From CAZMLC01 sp964567125 (GTDB taxonomy: Bacteria; Verrucomicrobiota; Kiritimatiellia; RFP12; UBA1067), in the NCBI GenBank assembly GCA_964567125.1, contig CAZMLC010000069.1:1-14218 (forward strand): a DNA stretch of 14,218 nt, given 5' to 3'. Below are positions 7,901 to 14,218 of this stretch, piece by piece (within the stretch, counting starts at the first letter, position 1; every line of letters begins with the position of its first letter). Position numbers and translations under genes: made by a program. Below the pieces are notes generated by a model. The model made no database searches. It saw only the letters and a program-made list of their open reading frames with translations, and had not been told where the DNA came from.

Positions 7901-8049
7901 GCGAAGGGCGGACCGTCGTAGAACACATAATCGCGCTGCCCGCGATTCTTTTCCAAGCTCTTTTTAAAAGTGTCGTGCTCAGCCCAGAAGGCGAGCATAT
8001 CCCGTTCCATCTGCGGGAAATCGGTTTTGTTTGATACGGATTGAAACAT
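4918..8049 (-). CDS. ileS: Isoleucyl-tRNA synthetase, IleRS2 (eukaryote-like) class
   Basis: The enzyme (1043 residues, full length for its class) charges tRNA-Ile with isoleucine in the cytoplasm. It shows the class I HIGH motif as HYGH (55-58) within PPFATGLPHYGHLLAGTIKD (47-66), RFGWDCHGLPIE (82-93), the CP1 editing domain with TTTPWTLPENLAI (229-241) and GLVHIAPAYGEDDF (325-338), and the KMSKS loop as KMSKR (600-604). The sequence around HYGH resembles eukaryotic cytosolic IleRS rather than E. coli IleRS. The C-terminus (after about residue 860) has no paired-CxxC zinc finger, which E. coli-type IleRS1 has. These features place it in IleRS2, a class often resistant to mupirocin. The ATG lies 9 nt after the stop of the upstream ATPase gene, with AGGT over that stop and AAGGA next to the start as ribosome sites. 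No T-box or leader of its own is seen. Confidence 0.97.
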   Translation of the reverse strand: MFQSVSNKTDFPQMERDMLAFWAEHDTFKKSLEKNRGQRDYVFYDGPPFATGLPHYGHLLAGTIKDIVPRYQTMRGYHVERRFGWDCHGLPIEALAQEALNVSGAHEIRALGVDVFNEQCRSMVLKYVSEWRKTVTRMGRWVDFDNDYKTMDPTFMESIWWVFKQLWEQKRVYKSYRIMPYSWKLNTPLSNFEAGNNYKDVQDPAVTVRAKVLTGADPAWGPTYLLIWTTTPWTLPENLAICAGPEIDYVVVRDASTNDCYVMAEARLAAYYKKESDYTRVAALTGATLKGWTYEPIFPYFAHYAEQGAFKVLNDGFVSTADGTGLVHIAPAYGEDDFRVSKEGGIHVIADPLDASCNFTEQLPEYAGRFCKECDKDLIKRLKQEGKLVHQTTIVHSYPFCDRTDTPLIYRAIEAWYVRVEDLHERLSANNDAVHWMPAYVGDKRFGNWLKEARDWNISRNRFWGSCIPVWVNEQDASDMLCIGSVAELETLSGEKVTDLHKHFMDKIVIRKDGKVYRRTPEVLDCWFESGSMPYAQQHYPFNPKADVSSFFPADFIAEGLDQTRGWFYTLMVLGTCLFDKSPYKNVVVNGLVLAEDGKKMSKRLKNYPDPMHILEAYGADALRLYMIYSPVVRAENLRFSETGVKQILRDLLIPWWNAYSFFVTYANVDGFNEAEVATPNSPNVLDRWIVSSLETLISEVTEAMDDYDLQRSVRPFVNFVEDLTNWYIRRSRRRFWKSQNDDDKMHAYRTLRYVLVQLSKVAAPFTPFISEAIYRNLKGASMPESVHLCAFPTANAAARDTELERRMALVQNVVKMGRQLRTENDLKVRQPLAKLHVVSANAEVRNAFSSDEDLITDELNVKSIAYGSDETELADVTVKADFKALGPKCGPNMKVVAAAIAQFTTAQIQALIAGQSVSVGAVAISLAEVVIQRKPKAGMVVAAEGEIIVALDTGLTPELVKEGLAREFVSRVQNLRKEADFEVTQRIAITVAGDAELNAAVEQFSEYIQAETLCEKLDFVDTVSAEAVDLNGHSVAIAVAKV

Positions 8050-8058
8050 ATTCCTTAC

Positions 8059-9786
8059 CTATGTGTAACGCAAGACTTCGTCGATCGTGGTGTAGCCATC
8101 GAGCACGTTGCGGATCGCGTCTTCACGCATGGTCCGCATACCCAGCTCGCGCGCACGTTCGCGGATAATCAATGTGGGGCGGCGCTCGTTGATCAGGTCA
8201 CGAATCGGATCCGAGACGCGCAGGTATTCGAAGACACCTTTACGGCCCTTGTACCCCGTGCCGCTGCACTTGGTACAACCGCGGCCATAAAAGAACTGAC
8301 GGTCGCCCACACTATCGCGTTTCAAGCCGAGACGGGCGATCGCGTCGTCATCCGGCGTAAAGCCCGTCTTGCAATTGGAGCAACAGGTACGCACGAGACG
8401 TTGGCCCAGCACAGCCTCCAAGGTGGAGGCAATCAGATAGGGCTCGACGTTCATATCGATCAGACGCGTCACCGCGCCGGCCGCATCGTTGGTATGCAGC
8501 GTACTGAAGACCAAATGTCCTGTCAGCGAAGCCTGCACCGCGATCTGCGCGGTTTCCAGGTCGCGAATTTCGCCGATCATCATGATGTCCGGGTCTTGAC
8601 GCAGGAAGGCGCGCAGTACCTTCGGGAAGGTATTGCCCACCGAAGGATTGATCTGCACCTGGACAAGGCCATCGATATCGTATTCGACCGGCTCTTCCGC
8701 AGTCAGCAGCTTCGTGTCGATGTTATTGATGCGGCGCAAGCACGAATAGAGCGTCGTGGTTTTCCCCGAACCGGTCGGTCCGGTCACCACGATGATGCCG
8801 TTCGGCTTCTCAACATCCATGGTCAGTTCATCGTAGATATCTTCCGGCAACCCGATGTTTTCCAAATCGAGCGAGACCACCGAGCGGTCCAACACGCGCA
8901 ACACCACGCTTTCGCCGTACGAAGTTGGCAAACAAGAGACGCGCAAGTCGATCTGGCGGCCTGCCACCGTCAAGGCGATACGTCCATCCTGCGGCACGCG
9001 GCGTTCCGCGATGTTCAGTCCGGACATGACCTTCACGCGCGAAATGATCGGCGTGGCCAAACGCCGCGGCGGCGGTGTCATGGCATAGAGCGCGCCGTCC
9101 ACGCGGTAACGGATGCGGAATTCATTTTCAAACGGTTCAAAATGGATGTCCGAGGCGCGGTCGGTCACGGCTTGATAAAGCACCAGGTTGACGAAGCGAA
9201 TCACGGGAGCGGCGGAAGCAGCATTTTCCAAGCTCTTCTCATCCATATCCTCGTCGCCGCTGATGGAGGTGTCGAGGGCCATATCGCTCTCGAGCCCGTT
9301 GATCATATCCGTGATGGAGGCACCTTCGTCGCCGTAGTGTTCCGCCACCAGCGCACGCACCTCTTTTTCACGAGCAAAAACAAAGTGAACATCCTTGGTC
9401 AGCACGAACATCAGTTCGTCCATCACCTGCGGTTCCAGCAGATTGCTCGTGGCCAAGGTAATCGTACCGCCCGAGAGGTCCACCGGCATGACCGTATACA
9501 TGCGCGCCACATTTCCCGGCACGCTCTCAAGCAAAGAGGTGTCCGGCGCAAACCCTTCAAGATCGATAACCTCACAGCCTTGATACGCCGCCATCATGGC
9601 GAGCAGATCGTCTTCCGCGACATAGCCCATGTCGACCAACAGTTCGCGAATCGGCTTACCGTTCAGCGTATGCTCTTCACGCAATTCAGCGGCCTGCTGT
9701 TCATCGATAATGCCGTTGCTGATCATCAGGTCAATCAACGGATCATACGCCACGGGGTTTGCTGCACTCTCATTTTCTTCCGACAT
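8059..9786 (-). CDS. GspE/PilB-type assembly ATPase (second copy in the operon)
   Basis: This 575-residue hexameric motor ATPase powers assembly of a type IV pilus or type II secretion pseudopilus at the cytoplasmic face. The N-terminal domain (about 15-150) is of the T2SSE_N/MshEN type. A very acidic linker follows (about 152-190, with DEDMDE), then the N2 domain (about 195-320, SDIHFEPFENEFRIRYRVDG region) and the RecA-like core. Walker A is GPTGSGKT (336-343), the Asp-box region TAEEPVEY (362-369), Walker B MMIGEIRD (402-409) with Glu406, and the His box LVFSTLHTNDA (425-435). A tetracysteine zinc site is formed by CCSNC (468-472) and CTKC (504-507), as in GspE/PilB. It starts 3 nt after the pilT stop, with GAGG overlapping the end of pilT, and ends 9 nt before ileS. 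The acidic linker and start region differ from the other copy, so it is an old paralogue, not a recent duplication. Whether it serves pili or secretion cannot be told. Confidence 0.93.
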   Translation of the reverse strand: MSEENESAANPVAYDPLIDLMISNGIIDEQQAAELREEHTLNGKPIRELLVDMGYVAEDDLLAMMAAYQGCEVIDLEGFAPDTSLLESVPGNVARMYTVMPVDLSGGTITLATSNLLEPQVMDELMFVLTKDVHFVFAREKEVRALVAEHYGDEGASITDMINGLESDMALDTSISGDEDMDEKSLENAASAAPVIRFVNLVLYQAVTDRASDIHFEPFENEFRIRYRVDGALYAMTPPPRRLATPIISRVKVMSGLNIAERRVPQDGRIALTVAGRQIDLRVSCLPTSYGESVVLRVLDRSVVSLDLENIGLPEDIYDELTMDVEKPNGIIVVTGPTGSGKTTTLYSCLRRINNIDTKLLTAEEPVEYDIDGLVQVQINPSVGNTFPKVLRAFLRQDPDIMMIGEIRDLETAQIAVQASLTGHLVFSTLHTNDAAGAVTRLIDMNVEPYLIASTLEAVLGQRLVRTCCSNCKTGFTPDDDAIARLGLKRDSVGDRQFFYGRGCTKCSGTGYKGRKGVFEYLRVSDPIRDLINERRPTLIIRERARELGMRTMREDAIRNVLDGYTTIDEVLRYT

Positions 9787-9789
9787 AGC

Positions 9790-10878
9790 TTACCTCTTTT
9801 GAGCCTGGAGCGCTTCCTTGACCTTTTGCACCAACGTATCGGGATCTTGCGACTTGGTCACCAGATCGTCCCACGAAATCTTACCGTCCAGATAGAGATC
9901 CTGCAGATGCGAATCGAGCGAGATCATGCCATATTTCGCACCGGTCTGGATATCCGAGGAAATCTGGAAGGTCTTGTTGTCGCGGATACGCGAACGGATC
10001 GACGGCGTGGAGATCATGATTTCAAACGCCGCCACACGGCCCGGCTTATCCACGCGGCCCAGCAGCAGCTGCGAAATCACGGCAACCAGACCCACGGAGA
10101 GCTGCGTGCGCACCTGCTCCTGCTGATCGGTCGGGAAGGCGTCCACAATACGGTCGACGGTTGCGGCCGCGCCCGTGGTATGCAGCGTTGCAAAGACCAA
10201 GTGACCGGTTTCCGCCGCAGTGATGGCGGCCTGCATGGTCTCAAGGTCGCGCATTTCACCCACGAGAATCACGTCCGGGTCCTGGCGCAGCGCGCGCCGG
10301 ATCGCCTCCGCGAAGCTCGGCACATCGTGGCCGATTTCGCGCTGCGTCACAATCGAGCGGCGATGCGGATGGTAATATTCAACCGGATCTTCCACCGTGA
10401 TGATGTGCACGCTGCGTTCCTTGTTGATGATGTCGATCATCGAAGCCAAGGTCGAGGTCTTACCGGAACCCGTCGGTCCCGTCACCAGGATCAATCCGCG
10501 CGGCTTGAAGAGCAGTTCCTTCACCTGTTCCGGCAAGCCGATCTGCTCCAGCGTCAGCAGCTTGTTCGGGATCTGACGTAGCACAATGGCGTAATTGCCG
10601 CGCTCTTTGAAGGCACTCACACGGAAACGGGCCACATCGCCAAACGGCAGCGCGTAGTCGGTACCGCCCTGACTCTCCAGCTCCGTCATCTTATCGGGCG
10701 CGGTGATTGAACGGACAAGCTCTTCCGTATCTTCGGGCGTCAGGACCGGCGTATCGAGCGGCGTCAACTCGCCGTGCACGCGCAGCATCGGAGGAACACC
10801 CACTCGGATATGCAGATCGGAGGAACCTTCATCCACCGTGGCCTGCAACAATTCGGACATGTTAAAAGCTGAACTCAT
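9790..10878 (-). CDS. pilT: PilT-type pilus retraction ATPase
   Basis: The protein (362 residues, typical PilT length) is a hexameric ATPase that depolymerises type IV pili for twitching, adhesion or DNA uptake. The N-terminal PAS-like domain carries SSDLHIRVGVPPMLRVHGEL (19-38), the usual PilT opening. The RecA-like core has Walker A GPTGSGKT (134-141), Asp box TVEDPVEYYH (161-170), Walker B VILVGEMRD (203-211) with Glu208, and His box LVFATLHTTGAA (227-238). The C-terminal PilT signature, usually AIRNLIRE, appears here as SIRSRIRD (293-300). There are no zinc cysteines, unlike its two neighbours. The start ATG overlaps the stop of the upstream PilB-type gene by one base (TAATG), with GGGAG about 10 nt before it. 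Its place between two PilB/GspE ATPases supports a pilus role. A PilU-like role is possible but less likely given the length. Confidence 0.95.
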   Translation of the reverse strand: MSSAFNMSELLQATVDEGSSDLHIRVGVPPMLRVHGELTPLDTPVLTPEDTEELVRSITAPDKMTELESQGGTDYALPFGDVARFRVSAFKERGNYAIVLRQIPNKLLTLEQIGLPEQVKELLFKPRGLILVTGPTGSGKTSTLASMIDIINKERSVHIITVEDPVEYYHPHRRSIVTQREIGHDVPSFAEAIRRALRQDPDVILVGEMRDLETMQAAITAAETGHLVFATLHTTGAAATVDRIVDAFPTDQQEQVRTQLSVGLVAVISQLLLGRVDKPGRVAAFEIMISTPSIRSRIRDNKTFQISSDIQTGAKYGMISLDSHLQDLYLDGKISWDDLVTKSQDPDTLVQKVKEALQAQKR

Positions 10879-12563
10879 TAGTCTGCATCTCCCATGGTCG
10901 CGCGCAAGACCTCTTCAAGGGAGGTCATGCCCGACGCAATTTTCAAAATTCCATCTTCACGCAGTGTGCGCATCCCCATTTCGCGAGCACGCGCACGCAA
11001 TACCGTGGCCGGCGCGTGATCGAAAATCAACCGCTGGATCGTATCGTCCACCATGAAAATCTCGAAGATACCTTTACGTCCCTTATACCCCTGATTGCAG
11101 GTCGGGCATCCCGTCCCCTTAAACATCTTGGTCTGCCCTACACTCTTGGAGAGCGCACCCAGCATCTTCAGATCGCGTTCGGTCGGCGTGTATTCCGCAC
11201 GACAATTGTTACAGATCGCACGCACCAGACGCTGGGCCATGGCGGCGCGCAACGCCGAAGCCACCAGGAAGGGCTTCACGCCGATATCCAGCAGACGCGT
11301 CACCGCGCTCGGCGCATCGTTCGTATGCAAGGTGCTGAACACCAAGTGTCCTGTCAGCGCCGCTTCCATGGCGATATCCGCGGTTTCATGGTCACGAATT
11401 TCACCGATCATCACGATGTTCGGCGCCTGACGCAGAATCGAACGCAACGCCGCCGAGAAGTCAAGTCCCACATCGCGGTTCACACCCACCTGGTTGATGC
11501 CGGACATCTGATATTCGACCGGGTCTTCCACGGTGATGATCTTGCGGTCCGGCAGGTTGATCTGACCCAAGCAGGCGTAAAGCGTCGTGGTCTTACCCGA
11601 ACCCGTCGGCCCCGTTACCAGCAGCACGCCGTCCGGCAAACCGATCAGCTTTTCAAATTTGGTCTGGTCATCGGAGAGGAATCCGAGCTGCGGCAGACCG
11701 AGCGAGAGATTGGTCTTGTCCAAAATACGCATGACGATACTTTCGCCATGGTTGGTCGGCACCGAGGAGACGCGCAAGTCTAAGTCGCGACCCTGCACCT
11801 TGATCTGGATGCGGCCGTCCTGCGGAATGCGCTTTTCCGAAATCTTCATGTTGGACATGATCTTGATACGCGAAAGAATCGCGGCCTGCAACCGCTTCGG
11901 CGGATTTTCCATCTGACGCAGCGCACCGTCGATACGATAGCGCACGCGGAAGGTGCGCTCCATCGGCTCCAGATGAATATCCGACGCGCGCATCTTGCAC
12001 GCCTCGACGATGATCATACTCACGAGCCGGATCACCGGGGCATCGGAGTCGCTCTCCTCGCCCGCATCGCCCGTGTGTTTTTCCGCAACATCGATATTCG
12101 GATCGTCCGAACCGAAAATGGACTCAAATTCTTCAGGATAGAGCTTGTCGATCGCAGCCTTGACCTCGGCACGCGGCGCGAGTACGGCATCGACCTGCAT
12201 CTTGAGCACATAGCGCAAACCATCAACCGCATCGTAGGCCAGCGGATCGCTCAGAGCAACCGTCACGGTCCCATCGGCAACCATCACCGGGACAACGCCA
12301 TATTTGCGCGCCACATCGCGGGCAATCACATCGCGAACCGTAGGATCAATGACATCCGCATTCACATGCACATACTGCATCCCAAACTGCCCGGCCAGCA
12401 TGCTCAGCACATCATCCTCAGAGACAACCCCAGTCTGCATCAACACATCGAGCGTTGTTTCGCCTTCCTGCTTGATCGAATTCATCACAGCGGAAATCTG
12501 AGAGGCGGTCACATACCCTTGCTCCTGCAACAGCTGCAAAACATAATCATCATTCGAAGTCAC
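10878..12563 (-). CDS. pilB: PilB/GspE-type extension ATPase (first gene of the motor operon)
   Basis: This 561-residue assembly ATPase has the same layout as its paralogue downstream of pilT: N-terminal MshEN-like domain (about 5-145), acidic linker (about 145-175, rich in Asp/Glu), N2 domain (about 175-300, ASDIHLEPMERTFRVRYRID), and RecA core. Walker A is GPTGSGKT (318-325), the Asp box TVEDPVEY (344-351), Walker B IVMIGEIRD (383-391) with Glu388, and the His box LVFSTLHTNDA (407-417). Zinc cysteines are CNNC (451-454) and CPTC (486-489). The segment before Walker B reads LRQAPN where most relatives, including the paralogue here, have LRQDPD. The start is GTG at 12561-12563 with AGGAG 9 nt upstream; no upstream ATG fits. 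A promoter lies just before it, so this is the operon's first gene. PilB is preferred because of pilT next door, but GspE of a secretion system is possible. Confidence 0.93.
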   Translation of the reverse strand: MTSNDDYVLQLLQEQGYVTASQISAVMNSIKQEGETTLDVLMQTGVVSEDDVLSMLAGQFGMQYVHVNADVIDPTVRDVIARDVARKYGVVPVMVADGTVTVALSDPLAYDAVDGLRYVLKMQVDAVLAPRAEVKAAIDKLYPEEFESIFGSDDPNIDVAEKHTGDAGEESDSDAPVIRLVSMIIVEACKMRASDIHLEPMERTFRVRYRIDGALRQMENPPKRLQAAILSRIKIMSNMKISEKRIPQDGRIQIKVQGRDLDLRVSSVPTNHGESIVMRILDKTNLSLGLPQLGFLSDDQTKFEKLIGLPDGVLLVTGPTGSGKTTTLYACLGQINLPDRKIITVEDPVEYQMSGINQVGVNRDVGLDFSAALRSILRQAPNIVMIGEIRDHETADIAMEAALTGHLVFSTLHTNDAPSAVTRLLDIGVKPFLVASALRAAMAQRLVRAICNNCRAEYTPTERDLKMLGALSKSVGQTKMFKGTGCPTCNQGYKGRKGIFEIFMVDDTIQRLIFDHAPATVLRARAREMGMRTLREDGILKIASGMTSLEEVLRATMGDAD

Positions 12564-12590
12564 TGATTTTTCTCCTACGTTAGTTTATAT

Positions 12591-12620
12591 ATTGTAGCAT
12601 CATAAAGAGGATGGACGCAA
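12591..12620 (-). promoter_or_regulatory. Sigma-70-type promoter of the pilB-pilT-gspE-ileS operon
   Basis: On the minus strand TTGCGT (12615-12620) is followed after 18 nt by TACAAT (12591-12596). That -10 is preceded by TGC, giving an extended -10 (TGCTACAAT). It lies 28 nt upstream of the GTG start of the first ATPase gene and just beyond the tRNA terminator. The five-of-six -10 and the extended motif make this the best promoter in the window. Confidence 0.6.
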
Positions 12621-12643
12621 GCTATAGAACGGGGGAGAAAAAC

Positions 12644-12672
12644 AAAAAAACCGCAGCGAACTGCGGTTTTTT
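12644..12672 (-). terminator. Intrinsic terminator after tRNA-Leu, usable on both strands
   Basis: CCGCAG (12651-12656) and CTGCGG (12661-12666) form a perfect 6-bp GC stem around a 4-nt loop that reads TTCG on the minus strand. The stem is flanked by seven A on one side and six T on the other, so it can extend by six A-T pairs. It lies 10 nt downstream of the tRNA CCA end and ends in a T-run on the minus strand, as an intrinsic terminator should. The mirror-image A-run makes it a potential terminator for plus-strand transcripts too. Confidence 0.9.
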
Positions 12673-12682
12673 ATCAAAACTA

Positions 12683-12766
12683 TGGTGCTCAGGGCGGGAC
12701 TCGAACCCGCACACCTTTCGGCATATGCCCCTCAAACATACGTGTCTGCCATTCCACCACCTGAGC
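12683..12766 (-). tRNA. tRNA-Leu, anticodon GAG
   Basis: A complete 84-nt class II tRNA with encoded CCA. The acceptor stem pairs GCTCAGG with CCTGAGC (7 bp) with discriminator A. The D arm is GTG/CAC with a loop holding GAATGGCAGA. The anticodon stem is TATGT/GCATA with loop TTGAGGG, giving anticodon GAG (reads CUC and CUU). The long variable arm has GCC-GAAA-GGT, as leucine tRNAs do, and the T arm is GCGGG-TTCGAGT-CCCGC. The long variable arm and A73 discriminator agree with leucine identity. It stands alone between a glycoside hydrolase gene and the pilus-motor operon, with its own candidate promoter and terminator. Confidence 0.97.
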
Positions 12767-12784
12767 AGGGAAAGAAAGGACAAC

Positions 12785-12813
12785 ACAATACCAAAACCCA
12801 GCGACTCCCGCAA
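12785..12813 (-). promoter_or_regulatory. Candidate promoter of tRNA-Leu
   Basis: On the minus strand TTGCGG (12808-12813) and TATTGT (12785-12790) are separated by 17 nt, and the -10 ends 18 nt before the mature tRNA 5' end. That leaves a short leader to be removed by RNase P. Matches are four of six at each hexamer. No intrinsic terminator is visible between the glycoside hydrolase stop and this site, so read-through from that gene may also contribute. Confidence 0.45.
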
Positions 12814-12882
12814 GCAGAAATCCCTTTTACCTCGATTTTCCGTGGATTTACCCCTGATGAAACCTCTTTTTTTTCTCAACCG

Positions 12883-14218
12883 TTATTCTGCGGTCAAGCG
12901 CACCACCACGGAGCGGGTAAATACGGGAAGCGTAACCTGCCCCTGCTGGAGCACGAGCGGCGTGCTGACACCGCTCCACGGATCGTAGGCTATGGCTGAA
13001 ATTTTTCCACCGGCGCGCGGTAGCGGCAACGTCACCTTCAGATTACTCAGTGTTTCGGCCTGACGCCCTTCCGCTAAGGCGCTCTGCCACGTCACCTGAC
13101 TGTCCCGACACCACGCCAGCGTGGTGCGTTCTCCGTTCAAAACGTACACGCGCAACCGGGGATCCTCCACCCGCTGCACGCGGAAAGCCTCTGCCGGAGG
13201 ACTGATTCCTGCCACCGCCTGAGCAAACCGGCCAAAATGCCACCAGAGGTCGTTCTTCGCTACATAGCTGTCCCAATGCCAGATGTGGCCCGGTCCGGCG
13301 GCGCCTGCAAAGAAGGGCGCAAAGAGGACGTCGTGCAGGATCACCCCATCACGGTCCTTCTCGTACAATTTGAATGGGCCGCTGTGACAGGGTTCGACCG
13401 CGCCGCTCTCCGCCAGCAAGATCGGCTTTTTAACCTCAAGGGCCTGCAGTTCACGCACCGCATCCACCGCGAACAGATCCACCGAAGCATGGCAGATCTC
13501 CAATTTGGCCCCCAGATCCAGATAGCGGTGGATCTGCGCAATGTCGTTGGCCTGAAGGCGGCAGATATCCGCATAAATCGGACGGGCATGATCGCTGTCG
13601 AAACTGCCTAAGCTCTGCACGCAGAGGTTCTTCGGAAAGCGCGCATGCAGTTCCGGCAGCATCTCCGCGGTCCAGCTGCGCACATCGCCCCCGACAACCG
13701 CATTCATCTCATTCCACAGCTCCCACCCGAAGATCGTCGGATCGCTGCCGTAACGCTTCGCAAAGAAATCATACTTGCCTTTGTAGCGCGCGCGGCAGGC
13801 GGCAGAGTTGACCCAATCGACCATGTTGGTCGCCAGTCCGCCGTTCTTGACAAGATGCAGCGGCTTAGCCGCCCACGTCTGCGAACCTTCGCCCAGATGA
13901 CGGAAGAAATCGACGCACAGCTTGACGCGGATGCCATGGCGTCGCGCCGAAGCCAGCAGCGCATCGATGCGCTGCGCCTTTGCTTCATCGTACACGCCGC
14001 TCTTTTCATGTTCGATGTCGTAGTAGGCATTGCCCAGCCAGATGCGCACATAGTTCGCACCCTGTGCCTGAAGCTTATCAAACCACGCCTCCATCAGCGC
14101 GGGATCTCCCTTCGGCGGCGCAATCATGTTCAACCCGATGGGAATGTAGGGCTGCCCGTTATCCAGCTCGAAATAGCGGTAATCGCGCGGACTGACGCGC
14201 ACGAAATGCGCAGCATCC
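12883..14218 (-). CDS. Glycoside hydrolase, GH5-like (cellulase/mannanase superfamily), 5' end outside window
   Basis: The frame is open to the right edge and reads DAAHFVRVSPRDYRYFELDN at its visible start. This resembles the entry into the catalytic domain of larger GH proteins, so the true N-terminus is outside the window; a GTG at 14200-14202 is in frame but probably internal. Numbering from that GTG, a TIM-barrel is suggested by PIGLNM (21-26), NYVRIWLGN (50-58), RVKLCVDFF (92-100), FGWELWNEMNAV (158-169), AQIHRYLD (222-229), ILLAESGAVE (261-270) and GPGHIWHWDSYV (303-314). Glu165 after Trp-Asn is the likely acid/base and Glu266 the likely nucleophile, the usual clan GH-A pair. The last 100 residues look like a beta-sandwich. 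No secretion signal can be seen because the start is missing. The substrate cannot be named; beta-mannan or beta-glucan are possible. The neighbouring tRNA and pilus genes are unrelated. Confidence 0.8.
   Translation of the reverse strand, partial: DAAHFVRVSPRDYRYFELDNGQPYIPIGLNMIAPPKGDPALMEAWFDKLQAQGANYVRIWLGNAYYDIEHEKSGVYDEAKAQRIDALLASARRHGIRVKLCVDFFRHLGEGSQTWAAKPLHLVKNGGLATNMVDWVNSAACRARYKGKYDFFAKRYGSDPTIFGWELWNEMNAVVGGDVRSWTAEMLPELHARFPKNLCVQSLGSFDSDHARPIYADICRLQANDIAQIHRYLDLGAKLEICHASVDLFAVDAVRELQALEVKKPILLAESGAVEPCHSGPFKLYEKDRDGVILHDVLFAPFFAGAAGPGHIWHWDSYVAKNDLWWHFGRFAQAVAGISPPAEAFRVQRVEDPRLRVYVLNGERTTLAWCRDSQVTWQSALAEGRQAETLSNLKVTLPLPRAGGKISAIAYDPWSGVSTPLVLQQGQVTLPVFTRSVVVRLTAE

Noticed and set aside
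4831..8034. Two long plus-strand frames (491 and 533 codons) opposite ileS
   Set aside because: Same reasoning: the minus strand encodes a complete isoleucyl-tRNA synthetase, and the antisense translations are His/Arg-rich shadows without domain motifs.
8041..10581. Very long plus-strand open frame (846 codons) opposite the second ATPase and pilT genes
   Set aside because: It is antisense to two genes with full family motifs, and its translation shows no recognisable domain and is rich in His, Arg and Gln, as expected for the complement of GC-biased codons.
12611..12999. Small open frames on both strands across the tRNA and terminator
   Set aside because: They run through the tRNA-Leu gene and its terminator and into the 3' end of the hydrolase gene, have no ribosome sites that I can see, and repeat the tRNA sequence in translation.
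14200..14202. GTG as the true start of the glycoside hydrolase
   Set aside because: The frame stays open to the window edge, the preceding visible residues continue a typical domain entry, and the edge leaves too little sequence to see a ribosome site.
1..14218. Mobile elements, CRISPR arrays, defence genes or prophage
   Set aside because: I saw no transposase or integrase motifs, no regularly spaced direct repeats, and no attachment-site duplication of the tRNA 3' end within the window.

Overview
The window comes from the chromosome of a Gram-negative bacterium: it carries an outer-membrane beta-barrel protein, type IV pilus motor ATPases and a metal ABC transporter, in moderately GC-rich DNA. 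Every gene I can support lies on the minus strand, so the window reads biologically from its right end to its left. No marker fixes the taxon. The eukaryote-like isoleucyl-tRNA synthetase, the pair of GspE/PilB ATPases flanking a PilT, and the PAS-type regulator would fit the PVC group (Verrucomicrobiota, Kiritimatiellota or Lentisphaerota). That placement is a low-confidence inference.

Right part (14218 to about 12570): a glycoside hydrolase of GH5-like type, cut by the window edge; a tRNA-Leu(GAG) with its own plausible promoter and a strong hairpin terminator; then a promoter for the next operon. Middle part (12563 to 4918): four tightly packed genes, GspE/PilB ATPase, PilT, a second GspE/PilB ATPase and ileS. 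They overlap by 1 nt or are separated by 3 to 9 nt, so a single transcript probably couples the pilus or secretion motors to an essential tRNA synthetase. The synthetase is of the IleRS2 class, many members of which resist mupirocin.

Left part (4861 to 1): a small Cys/His-rich membrane-anchored or exported protein, then a metal-uptake operon. The operon order is outer-membrane beta-barrel with a histidine-rich loop, periplasmic metal-binding protein, ABC ATPase, ABC permease. The last three overlap by 4 nt each (ATGA). Just upstream of the barrel gene is a 22-bp imperfect palindrome between a plausible -35 and a weak -10, a good candidate for a Zur/Fur-type operator. The operon probably moves zinc (or manganese) across both membranes. 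Directly downstream, 28 nt after the permease, begins a PAS-domain protein with a spaced cysteine set, most likely a sigma-54-dependent regulator, cut by the left edge.

I found no mobile element, CRISPR array, phage gene or toxin-antitoxin pair. The least explained parts are the small Cys/His protein with its hairpin leader, the operator-like palindrome with the barrel protein, and the linkage of ileS to duplicated motor ATPases.
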